Below are positions 8,042 through 15,537 of a stretch of 64,000 bases of DNA, one piece after another; the stretch's first letter is position 1, and the number at the start of each line of letters is the position of its first letter. Source of the stretch: Streptomyces sp. AC1-42W (GTDB lineage: Bacteria > Actinomycetota > Actinomycetes > Streptomycetales > Streptomycetaceae); assembly GCF_003248355.1 (NCBI RefSeq), contig NZ_QKWY01000002.1, positions 2,914,001 to 2,978,000 on the forward strand, in the 5' to 3' direction. A program made the position numbers and the translations under genes. The notes under the pieces were generated by a model. That model saw only the letters and a list, made by a program, of their open reading frames with translations. It made no database searches and was not told the origin of the DNA.

Positions 8042-9019
8042 TCAGAGGCCGAGGACGCGGCGCAGCCAGGACCGGCGGGAAGCCAGTGCGGCGCGGGTCG
8101 CCTCGTGGTCCGGGGCGAACACGTCGAAGCCGTGGAACGCGCCCTGCCAGACGTGCAGTTCGGCATGGCCGCCCGCCGCCCAGATGCGGGACGCGTAGTT
8201 CACGTCCTCGTCCCGGAACAGCTCGGCGGCGCCCACCTCCACGAAGGCGGGGGGCAGGTTCGACAGATCGGTGGCCCGGGTGGGCGCCGCGTACGGGGAT
8301 ACCGGGGCCGCCGGGTCGCCCGCGTCGTCGCCGAGCAGCGCCTGCCACGCCAGGATGTTCATCGGCCGGCGCCAGGTGCCGCGCTCGGTGTACTGGTGGC
8401 TGGAGACGGTGGAGTTGGTGTCGTCCAGCATCGGGCAGAGCAGCAACTGCCCGGCCAGGCGCGGCCCCTGGCGGTCGCGGGCCAGCAGCGCGACCCCGGC
8501 CGCGAGGCCGCCGCCCGCGCTGCCGCCCATCACGACGACGCGGCCGGGGTCGATGCCCAGCTCATCGGCGTACTCCGTCATCCAGCGCAGTCCCGCGTAG
8601 CAGTCCTCGACCGGTGCCGGGTCCGGGTGCTCCGGGGCGAGCCGGTACTCGACGTTGACGGCGACGACCCCGAGCGCGTCGACGAGGTCCACGAGGCGGG
8701 GCGTGTCCTGGTGGCGGTGGCCGCTGATCATGCCGCCGCCGTGGATGTTGTACAGCGCCGGCACCGGCTCCGTCAGGCCGCGCGGGCGCAGCACGGTGAC
8801 GGCCAGGCCGGGGGCACCCTCGGGGCCCGGGATCGTCAGCTCCTCGGAGTCGACGGCCCGGTCGCCGATGACCTCGGCGACCGGCGGCATGGGGAACGCG
8901 CCGGCGGAGTCGCGGATGGCGGTGACGGAGTCCGGGCCGGGGGCGGACTCCTCGTCGCGGGGCATCGAGTCGAGCACCGCGCCGAGCGCCGGGTCGAAGG
9001 GTACGGGGGTGACGCGCAT
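8042..9019 (-). CDS. alpha/beta hydrolase, hormone-sensitive-lipase (fold-3) family, 325 aa
   Basis: A typical HSL-family esterase: oxyanion motif HGGGM, nucleophile elbow GGSAGGG, then the acid/base end with a histidine in AFHGFD. The family cleaves short-chain carboxylic esters and some amides in the cytoplasm. The start is the ATG at 9019 with GGGAG upstream. It lies between the phosphotriesterase-family and amidohydrolase genes on the same strand with gaps of 44 and 67 bases. A paralogue with the same motifs is at 19405-20424, so the ester-hydrolysis step is duplicated in the island. Confidence 0.85.
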   Translation of the reverse strand: MRVTPVPFDPALGAVLDSMPRDEESAPGPDSVTAIRDSAGAFPMPPVAEVIGDRAVDSEELTIPGPEGAPGLAVTVLRPRGLTEPVPALYNIHGGGMISGHRHQDTPRLVDLVDALGVVAVNVEYRLAPEHPDPAPVEDCYAGLRWMTEYADELGIDPGRVVVMGGSAGGGLAAGVALLARDRQGPRLAGQLLLCPMLDDTNSTVSSHQYTERGTWRRPMNILAWQALLGDDAGDPAAPVSPYAAPTRATDLSNLPPAFVEVGAAELFRDEDVNYASRIWAAGGHAELHVWQGAFHGFDVFAPDHEATRAALASRRSWLRRVLGL

Positions 9020-9063
9020 GGTTCTCCCTCGGGAACGGGTGGGCGGTGGCGGGCGGTCGGCGC

Positions 9064-10134
9064 TCACCGGGGCGCGGCGAAGGCGAGGGCGCGCGCGGGA
9101 TTGTCGACCATGATCGTGTGCAGCGCGGACTCGCTCACCCCGAGCCGGCGCAGGGCGGGCAGGAAGTGCCGGGGGATGTAGTCGTATCCCTGGCCGCCGT
9201 ACTTCTTGAGCTGGATCTTCTGGCACACGTCGTGGCCGAGGAGGATCTGCCCGGCGTGGCCCCGCTCGACCAGCTCCGCGATGCCGCGCGCCACCTTGTG
9301 GTCGCTGGTGAGGAAGAGGTGGCCCCAGGGGCTGCCGGGCGAGGTCAGGAAGTCGAACTCCACGAAGACGCCCCGGTCCAGGACGCGCCGGCCGAAGTCC
9401 GGGTCGGCGGCGACCTCCATGGCGTGGCCGAGCACGATGTTCGACGGCGGTACGCCCTCCTCCGCGAGGATGTCGAGCACCCGGAACTTGTCCTCGCCGA
9501 CGCCGCCGACGTGGAAGGTGACCGGGGCGCCGGTGACCCGGCTCGCCCGGCCGCTCGCCCGGACGCTCTTCAGCTCGTTGTCGCTCAGCGGCACCGAGTC
9601 CGCGCCGACCTCGCCGATGACACCGGACCGGATGCCGGTGCCGTCGACGCCGACCACGATGTCGCGGACGGCGGCGTCGGCCAGCTCGTCCACGGTGAGC
9701 TCGTCCATGTCCGCCGGGTGGAAGGCCGGGGTGTACCAGCCGCCGCCCATCACGATGTTGAGCCCGGAGGCCCGGGACAGCCGCAGCAGCGCCTCGGGGT
9801 CGCGGCCCAGCCCGGCGGGGGACACCTCGACGACGGTGCCGCCGCCGGTGTGGGCGAAGGCGAGGACCTCGGCCAGCATCTCGTCGTGGTCGTCCAGCAC
9901 GTCGTTGTCGGCGTTGGGGTGTCCGTGCCGGGTGCGGGCCAGGTTGGCGAGGGAGAGGGGTTCGGTGGCCTCGGGGGAGTCCTCGCCGGGGCGGTGGAAG
10001 CGCGGGGGGCGCCGCAGGTCCACGAAGAGGTGTTCGTGCATGAGGGTGGCGCCGAGCGCGGCGGGGTCCACGGGGCCGGCGACGGTCAGGGCCCGGCCGG
10101 ACAGGTCCGGGATCTCGAAGGGGTAGCGGCTCAC
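9064..10134 (-). CDS. phosphotriesterase-family metal hydrolase (lactonase-like), 356 aa
   Basis: A TIM-barrel phosphotriesterase-family enzyme with its metal ligands in place: MHEHLF (HxH), the bridging acid in GVIGEVGAD (Glu, as in the PHP/RTBP-like branch), FHVGG, LGHAME and the final Asp in LGHDVCQK. Native activities in the family are mostly lactonase or amidohydrolase rather than phosphotriesterase. The GTG start overlaps the stop of the upstream paralogue by four bases (GTGA), indicating translational coupling. It probably opens or trims a lactone or amide feeding the catabolic island; the substrate is unknown. Confidence 0.83.
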   Translation of the reverse strand: MSRYPFEIPDLSGRALTVAGPVDPAALGATLMHEHLFVDLRRPPRFHRPGEDSPEATEPLSLANLARTRHGHPNADNDVLDDHDEMLAEVLAFAHTGGGTVVEVSPAGLGRDPEALLRLSRASGLNIVMGGGWYTPAFHPADMDELTVDELADAAVRDIVVGVDGTGIRSGVIGEVGADSVPLSDNELKSVRASGRASRVTGAPVTFHVGGVGEDKFRVLDILAEEGVPPSNIVLGHAMEVAADPDFGRRVLDRGVFVEFDFLTSPGSPWGHLFLTSDHKVARGIAELVERGHAGQILLGHDVCQKIQLKKYGGQGYDYIPRHFLPALRRLGVSESALHTIMVDNPARALAFAAPR

Positions 10135-11267
10135 GAATCGGTCCTCCGGGGCGTGAGGGTGAGCAGACGGCGGGGGTTGCTCACCGTGACGGACTCGACG
10201 AGGGCGTCGTCGGCGCCGAGCATCCGCAGATAGGGGACGAACTGCCGCAGGACGAAGCCGTATCCGCCGCCGCCGTGGGCGAGCAGGCCCGACTTGGTGC
10301 GGACGCCCTGGGAGAGCAGCAGCCGGTCGGCGTGGCCCCGGCGGGCGAGTTCCAGCACGGCGGCGGCGACGTCCTGGTCGTCGCTGACGCTGAGCACCGA
10401 AGGAAGCCGGCCGAGCTGGTCGAACTGCACGAAAACGCCGCGCTCCAGGAGCGGTTCGAGGTCGTCGGGGCGCGGTGACAGCGCGTCGCAGCGGGCCACG
10501 GCCACCCGGCTGAGGTCCGCGCCCTCGGCGGCGAGCAGGTCGAGCACCCGCTGCTGGACGGCGGCGTCGGCGCTGCGGGCGACCGCGATCGCGGCGCCGG
10601 TGGCGGCCGAGGCGCGGGCCGCCGCGACCAGGACCGCGCGTTCGGCGGGCTCGTCCGGGTCGAGGGCCGCGAGGCCGCCGATGAGCCCGGCCCGTACGCC
10701 GTCCACGCCTTCGGTGAGGTCGCGCACGATCTCCTCGGCGAGGCCGTCCGCGTCGGGCCCGGCGGTGGCCGCCGGGTCGCCGGACGCCGCGGCGCGCGCC
10801 GGGTGGTGGCGGCCCGACCCCATCACGATGTGGAGCCCGGTGGCCTCGGCGATCCGGCGCAGCCCCGCCGGGTCGCGGCCGAGGTCGGGGGTGGTGACGT
10901 CGACCAGGGCGGTGCCGCCGGCCGCGCGGAAGTCGGCGGCCTCCCGGGCGGCGAGATCCTCGTCGCCGAGCAGCCAGTCGTCCCGGTTGGGCGCGCCCAG
11001 GGCGATTTCGCCCAGCAGGTCCATCGTCAGCGGGGCGCCGTAGAAGCGGCGCCTGCTCACCGCCGTGGGGCGGGTGCGTCCCACGGCGGCCCAGGACTCG
11101 GCCGTGTCGTGCGGCGGCGCGAAGTCGCTCAGCAGATGTTCGTGGGGGAGCGCCGCGCCCAGCGCGTCCGGGGAGACCTCGCCGGTGACGGTGACGACGG
11201 TGCCCCTGGACGGCGGCGCGGGCAGTGGCGTACCCGGAGCGCCCGCGGTCGGGTCGGTGGTGGACAT
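10131..11267 (-). CDS. phosphotriesterase-family paralogue lacking most metal ligands, 378 aa
   Basis: Alignable along its length with the next gene, including the N-terminal PHEHLL and the C-terminal GGGGYGFV region, but the metal site has decayed. The Glu of IGEVGAD corresponds to IGGLAAL, FHVGG to VARSA, LGHAME to VARCDA, and the Asp motif LGHDVCQK to LSQGVRTK. Only the first HxH remains. The reading frame is intact and coupled to its active partner by a 4-base overlap, so it is likely a maintained pseudoenzyme, perhaps a partner subunit or regulator. It is the first gene after a GntR-type palindrome located 29 bases upstream. Confidence 0.78.
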   Translation of the reverse strand: MSTTDPTAGAPGTPLPAPPSRGTVVTVTGEVSPDALGAALPHEHLLSDFAPPHDTAESWAAVGRTRPTAVSRRRFYGAPLTMDLLGEIALGAPNRDDWLLGDEDLAAREAADFRAAGGTALVDVTTPDLGRDPAGLRRIAEATGLHIVMGSGRHHPARAAASGDPAATAGPDADGLAEEIVRDLTEGVDGVRAGLIGGLAALDPDEPAERAVLVAAARASAATGAAIAVARSADAAVQQRVLDLLAAEGADLSRVAVARCDALSPRPDDLEPLLERGVFVQFDQLGRLPSVLSVSDDQDVAAAVLELARRGHADRLLLSQGVRTKSGLLAHGGGGYGFVLRQFVPYLRMLGADDALVESVTVSNPRRLLTLTPRRTDS

Positions 11268-11295
11268 GCGGCCACGCTAACAGATGAGATACCTG

Positions 11296-11307
11296 ATCGT
11301 ATACGAT
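11296..11307 (-). promoter_or_regulatory. GntR-type operator ATCGTATACGAT
   Basis: A perfect 12-bp palindrome 29 bases upstream of the phosphotriesterase-pair operon and just downstream of the GntR gene. FadR/FCD-type GntR proteins bind short palindromes of this kind, and the same core occurs at 12870, 12963 and 36653. The adjacent regulator at 11360-12034 is the natural candidate. Confidence 0.7.
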
Positions 11308-11359
11308 TATTCGGGACCGGTTCAGGAACCGGTCCCGGTCCGTACGGACTGCCGCAGGG

Positions 11360-12034
11360 CTACTGCGGGGTCTGCGAGCGGTGCAGCGCTTCGGCGGTCG
11401 CCACCTTGTGGGCGCAGGCGACGCGCTCGATCTCCCGGGCCGGCGCACCGGCCGCGATCAGCTCCAGCATCCGTTCGTGCTCCGCCACGGAACGGCGGGC
11501 CCGCCCCGGCACGTGCGAGAACGTCGAGCGGCGCATGTGGTCCAGGCGCGCCCACTCCGCCTCCATCAGCGCGACCAGATGGCCGTCGGGGCAGTGCTCG
11601 TACAGGGAGAAGTGGAACTCCCGGTTGAGCGCGGTGAAGGAGGCGGGGTCGAAGTCCTCCAGCGCCGTGGCCATCCGGGCGTTGATCTCCCGCGACCGCT
11701 CGATGTGCCGGGCGCTCATGTGCGGCGCGGAGATCGCGGTGGCGTAGCCCTCCAGCCGGGCCAGCACCTGGAGGGCGTGCTCCACCTGCGCGGCGTCGAA
11801 CACCGCCACCCGCGCGCCGATGTTGCGCACGACCTCGACCAGCCCGTCCGACTGGAGCCGGCGCAGGGCCTCGCGCAGCGGGATCGTGCTGACCCCGGTC
11901 TCCCGCGCGAGCTGGCTGAGGACCAGCCGGTAGCCGGGTCCGTACGTGCCGTCGAGGATGCGCGAGCGCAGCAGTTCATAGCTGACCTCGGCCTTCGACC
12001 CCTTGGGACGGGTGTCCTTCTGCGTGGCGCTCAT
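11360..12034 (-). CDS. GntR-family regulator with FCD domain, 224 aa
   Basis: The N-terminal winged helix-turn-helix (SYELLRSRILDG ... VSTIPLREALRRL, about residues 18-85) is followed by an all-helical FCD ligand-binding domain with candidate metal-binding His/Asp residues. FCD regulators usually repress catabolic genes and release DNA on binding a carboxylic acid intermediate. It sits within the minus-strand gene string, between the alpha/beta hydrolase and the phosphotriesterase pair. Identical palindromes flank it at 11296 and 12869/12962 and recur at 36652, so it probably governs much of the island. Confidence 0.88.
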   Translation of the reverse strand: MSATQKDTRPKGSKAEVSYELLRSRILDGTYGPGYRLVLSQLARETGVSTIPLREALRRLQSDGLVEVVRNIGARVAVFDAAQVEHALQVLARLEGYATAISAPHMSARHIERSREINARMATALEDFDPASFTALNREFHFSLYEHCPDGHLVALMEAEWARLDHMRRSTFSHVPGRARRSVAEHERMLELIAAGAPAREIERVACAHKVATAEALHRSQTPQ

Positions 12035-12095
12035 GCCTGTTTCCCTACCCCGTGCCGGGCGGCCGCGACGCGGACCCGGTCGTGTACTCGTGCGT

Positions 12096-12845
12096 TCACC
12101 CTGCGAGGGCTTCCAGGACTGTACGGCGGAACGCCTCTCCGGCGAGGACCTCGTGGTGCTGTCCGGGTACGGTGACCAGCTCCGCGCCCTCCGCGAGGGC
12201 GACCACCCGCTCGATGCCCCGGGTCATCATGTCGTCCGCGCCGACGACGAACAGGGGCGGCGTCGAACCCGCCCAGGACCGGGGCGCGAACGGGGTGGCG
12301 CGCAGTCCCTCGACGCACACGGCGAGCCCGGCGGCCCGGTCCCCGTGCGCGCCGATCATCCCGGCGATCATCGCCGTGAAGGGGTCCGCCGGCTCCGCGT
12401 CCCCGGCGACCGCGCGGTGCAGCGCGGGCACGTCCACCGCCTCGAACGGCTCCCCGGGGCCGAGACCGCCGAGCACGGTGCGGCGGACCCGGCCGGGTGC
12501 CGCCGCGGGCAGCTCCCAGGACAGCCGCGCGCCCAGCGAGTACCCGACGACGTCGAACTCCGTGACGCCCGCCTCGTCCAGCACGGCGACCAGCTCGGCG
12601 GCCAGGGCCGGCGCGCCCGCCGCGGCGGCCGAGGCGGGGGCGGGGCTGTCGCCGTGGCCGCACAGGTCCGGCGCGAACACCTCGCGCCCGGCGTCGGCCA
12701 GCGCGGCGGCGATCCCGGTGTCCACCCAGTCCTGGCGGCCGTGGGAGCCGAAGCCGTGCACGAGCAGCACGGGCGGCAGACCGGCGGGCCGCTCGGGGGT
12801 GAACGTACGGACGGCCAAGCCGGTCCGGCTCTGGATCTCGCGCAT
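12096..12845 (-). CDS. alpha/beta hydrolase, 249 aa
   Basis: A compact alpha/beta hydrolase of the enol-lactonase/C-C hydrolase type: LLVHGFGSHG near the N-terminus, DLCGHGDS, nucleophile elbow GYSLGA (Ser at about residue 105), and a C-terminal His in PGQHHEVL. The ATG at 12845 is preferred over a GTG three codons upstream because AGAGG lies six bases before it. It is divergent from the meta-cleavage operon at 13091 and carries its own copy of the TCGTATACGA operator. It may hydrolyse a ring-cleavage product or an ester entering the pathway. Confidence 0.82.
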   Translation of the reverse strand: MREIQSRTGLAVRTFTPERPAGLPPVLLVHGFGSHGRQDWVDTGIAAALADAGREVFAPDLCGHGDSPAPASAAAAGAPALAAELVAVLDEAGVTEFDVVGYSLGARLSWELPAAAPGRVRRTVLGGLGPGEPFEAVDVPALHRAVAGDAEPADPFTAMIAGMIGAHGDRAAGLAVCVEGLRATPFAPRSWAGSTPPLFVVGADDMMTRGIERVVALAEGAELVTVPGQHHEVLAGEAFRRTVLEALAG

Positions 12846-12868
12846 CTCTCGCACCTCTCACATCAGTT

Positions 12869-12880
12869 TTCGTATACGAT
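12869..12880 (-). promoter_or_regulatory. GntR-type operator TTCGTATACGAT
   Basis: An 11-of-12 match to the palindrome at 11296 and 12962, about 25 bases upstream of the alpha/beta hydrolase start. With the site 93 bases away, it makes a paired-operator divergent control region. Confidence 0.68.
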
Positions 12881-12961
12881 CTGGCCACTGTATCCCGCCG
12901 GTCACTCCAGGCTCCCGCACGGAGTGCGAGGCGGGTACTTTCTTTTTAGAACGTGCATGAT

Positions 12962-12973
12962 ATCGTATACGAT
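12962..12973 (+). promoter_or_regulatory. GntR-type operator ATCGTATACGAT
   Basis: Identical to the palindrome at 11296-11307 and embedded in an unusually AT-rich patch (TTCTTTTTAGA just upstream), which marks the promoter of the first meta-cleavage operon. The start codon of that operon is about 118 bases downstream. Confidence 0.7.
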
Positions 12974-13090
12974 TAATGGCGGCGCCACCCGAAACTCCGG
13001 GGCCGATCGACGCCGGGGCCCGTCGCCCCGTCCCGCCGCCGCCTCCGACGGAACCGTGCCCCACGCAGCTCACGCACAGGGAGAACTCCC

Positions 13091-14527
13091 ATGCCGCACC
13101 CGCTGGGAACCCAGCCCTCGAAGATCATCGCCGTCCACCTCAACTACCGCTGCCGGGCGAAGGAACGGGGCCGCGTCCCCGACCAGCCGTCCTACTTCCT
13201 CAAGCCGCCGTCCTCGCTCGCCGGCACCGGAGACCCGCTGGTCCGCCCCCGGGGCTGCGAACTCATGTCCTTCGAGGGGGAGATCGCCCTCGTCGTCGGC
13301 CGGCGCGCCCACCGGGTCACGCCCCAGGAGGGCTGGAGCCACATCGCCTATGTGACCGCGGCCAACGACGCCGGCGCCTACGACCTGCGCCACGCCGACC
13401 GGGGCTCCAACCTGCGCTCCAAGGGCGCCGACGGCTTCACCCCGATCGGCCCCCGGCTGCTGGACGCCGCCCGGCTCGACCCCGCCGCGCTCCGGCTGCG
13501 CACCTGGGTCAACGGCGAGCCGGCGCAGGACGCCGACACCTCCACCCTGCTCTTCCCGTTCGGCGACCTCATCGCCGACCTGTCGCGCCTGGTCACCCTC
13601 GAACCCGGCGACGTCATCCTCACCGGAACCCCCGCCGGAGCGTCCGTGGTGGCGCCCGGCGACGTGGTCGAGGTGGAGGTCACCGCCCCGGACCAGGACA
13701 TCTCCACCGGCCGGCTCAGCAACACCGTCACGGAGGCCGGTCACGACCTGGCCGGCTGGGGCGCCATGCCCCGCGTGGACGACGCGCTGCGCGCCGACGC
13801 CTGGGGCGCCGCCCGCCCCGCCGAGCCCGCGCTCGACCCGGAGACCGCCGCCGCACTGCGCGGCCTGGCCACCGCCACCCTCAGCTCCCAGCTGCGCAAG
13901 CGCGGCCTCCAGCACATGACCATCGACGGGGTCCGGCCCACCGACCCCACCGCCAAGCTGGTCGGCACCGCCCACACCCTGCGCTACCTGCCGCTGCGCG
14001 AAGACCTCTTCGACCGGTTCGGCGGCGGCATGAACGCCCAGAAGCGCGCCGTGGAGGAGCTGCGCCCCGGCCAGGTGCTGGTGATGGACGCCCGGCGCGA
14101 CCCCACCGCCGGCACCATCGGCGACATCCTCGCCCTGCGCGCCCAGCAGCGCGGCGCGGCCGGCGTCGTCACCGACGGCGCCCTGCGCGACAGCGCCGCC
14201 GTGGCCGCCCTCGGCCTGCCCACCTACTACGCCGCCGAACACCCCGCCGTCCTCGGCCGCCGCCACGTCCCCTGGGACACCGGCACCCCCGTCGCCTGCG
14301 GCGGAGCGCTCGTCCAGCCCGGCGACATCCTCGTCGGGGACGCCGACGGGGTCGTCGTCGTCCCCCCGGACCTGGCCGCACAGCTCATAGCCGACAGCAC
14401 CGAACAGGAGCGCCAGGAGCGGTTCATCGCCGAGCAGGTGGCGGCGGGCGAACCCATCCAGGGCCTCTACCCGCTCGGCCCCGCCTGGCGCGCCGCCTAC
14501 GAGCGCTGGCACGCCACCCAGTCCTGA
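13091..14527 (+). CDS. FAH-family isomerase/decarboxylase fused to RraA-type aldolase, 478 aa
   Basis: Two domains. Residues about 1-215 are a fumarylacetoacetate-hydrolase-like domain (SKIIAVHLNY, SFEGEIALVVG, acid ligands around FEGEIA, GDVILTGTPAG) as in HpaG/HpcE enzymes that decarboxylate or isomerise homoprotocatechuate ring-cleavage products. Residues about 255-470 are an RraA/LigK-like domain (LVGTAHTLRY, GDILALRAQQRGAAGVVTDGALRD, GDADGVVVVP), the family of 4-hydroxy-4-methyl-2-oxoglutarate aldolase and oxaloacetate decarboxylase. The fusion suggests sequential steps on the open-chain acid. It is the first gene of a four-gene operon with aldolase, aldehyde dehydrogenase and extradiol dioxygenase. 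Confidence 0.88.
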   Translation: MPHPLGTQPSKIIAVHLNYRCRAKERGRVPDQPSYFLKPPSSLAGTGDPLVRPRGCELMSFEGEIALVVGRRAHRVTPQEGWSHIAYVTAANDAGAYDLRHADRGSNLRSKGADGFTPIGPRLLDAARLDPAALRLRTWVNGEPAQDADTSTLLFPFGDLIADLSRLVTLEPGDVILTGTPAGASVVAPGDVVEVEVTAPDQDISTGRLSNTVTEAGHDLAGWGAMPRVDDALRADAWGAARPAEPALDPETAAALRGLATATLSSQLRKRGLQHMTIDGVRPTDPTAKLVGTAHTLRYLPLREDLFDRFGGGMNAQKRAVEELRPGQVLVMDARRDPTAGTIGDILALRAQQRGAAGVVTDGALRDSAAVAALGLPTYYAAEHPAVLGRRHVPWDTGTPVACGGALVQPGDILVGDADGVVVVPPDLAAQLIADSTEQERQERFIAEQVAAGEPIQGLYPLGPAWRAAYERWHATQS

Positions 14528-14590
14528 CCCGTACGCCCGAGCCCCGACCCGTACGCCCCCGGCCCCGCCACACACACCACGGAGCACCCG

Positions 14591-15511
14591 ATGAAGTTCC
14601 GCACCGACCCCGCCACCATCCGCGGGTCCATCGCCCCCGTCATCACCCCCTTCACCGACGAGGGCGCCGTCGACCACGACAGCCTGCGCGGCCTGATCCG
14701 CTGGCAGCTGGAGTCCGGCTCGCACGGCATCTCCCTCGGCGGCTCCACCGGCGAACCCTCCTCCCAGAGCACCACCGAGCGCATCGCCGCCATGCGCACC
14801 GTCGCCGAGGAAATCGGCGACCGGGTGCCGTTCCTGCCCGGCACCGGCTCGCACAAGCTCGACGAGACCCTGGAGATGACCGCCGCCGCCCGCGACCTCG
14901 GCGCCGACGCCGCCCTCGTCATCACGCCGTACTACGCGCGCCCCACCCAGGAGGCGCTGTACCAGTGGTACGCCACCGTGGCCCGCGAGTTCCCCGACCT
15001 GCCGCTCGTCGCCTACAACGTGCCCTCGCGCACCGCCGTCGACATCGCCCCCGAGACGGTCAAGCGGCTCTTCACCGACTTCGACAACTTCGTCGGCGTC
15101 AAGGAGACCACCAAGGACTTCGAGCACTTCTCCCGCGTCCTGCACGCCTGCGGCCGTGAACTGCTCGTCTGGTCCGGCATCGAACTGCTCTGCCTGCCGC
15201 TCCTGGCGCTCGGCGGCGCCGGATTCGTCTCCGCCGTCGCCAACCTGGCACCGAACGCGGTGGCCCGGATGTACGAACTGTGGGAGGCCGGCGACTTCGA
15301 CGGCGCCCGCGACCTGCACTACCGGCTCCACCCGCTGGTCGACCTGCTGTTCGTCGAGACCAACCCGGCGCCCGCCAAGTGGGTGCTCAAGGAGCAGGGC
15401 CGGATCGCCTCCGCCCATGTGCGCCCGCCGCTGACCTCGCCCACCGAGGCCGGTCTGACCCGCATCCGCGCCCTGCTCGCCGAGGGCGGCGACCTCACCC
15501 AGCAGCTCTGA
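14591..15511 (+). CDS. dihydrodipicolinate-synthase-family class I aldolase, 306 aa
   Basis: A DapA/N-acetylneuraminate-lyase-type TIM barrel. Visible are GSTGE (about 51-55), the catalytic Tyr in AYNVPSRT (about 142) and the Schiff-base Lys in GVKETTKD (about 171). In this operon the last homoprotocatechuate step, cleavage of 2,4-dihydroxyhept-2-enedioate to pyruvate and succinic semialdehyde, would be expected; this enzyme plausibly replaces the metal-dependent HpaI. True lysine-pathway DapA is unlikely given the setting. It lies 63 bases after the fusion gene. Confidence 0.85.
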   Translation: MKFRTDPATIRGSIAPVITPFTDEGAVDHDSLRGLIRWQLESGSHGISLGGSTGEPSSQSTTERIAAMRTVAEEIGDRVPFLPGTGSHKLDETLEMTAAARDLGADAALVITPYYARPTQEALYQWYATVAREFPDLPLVAYNVPSRTAVDIAPETVKRLFTDFDNFVGVKETTKDFEHFSRVLHACGRELLVWSGIELLCLPLLALGGAGFVSAVANLAPNAVARMYELWEAGDFDGARDLHYRLHPLVDLLFVETNPAPAKWVLKEQGRIASAHVRPPLTSPTEAGLTRIRALLAEGGDLTQQL

Positions 15512-15537
15512 CCTCCCTCCGAACGAAAAGAGACGCC

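Noticed and set aside
4045..8658. 1537-codon open frame on the plus strand across four minus-strand genes
   Set aside because: High GC leaves antisense frames open. It has Gly/Arg/Pro-rich composition without domains, while the opposite strand has clear families.
12970..15159. 727-codon plus-strand frame parallel to the FAH-RraA gene
   Set aside because: Arg/Pro-rich alternative frame of the genuine FAH-RraA and aldolase genes.
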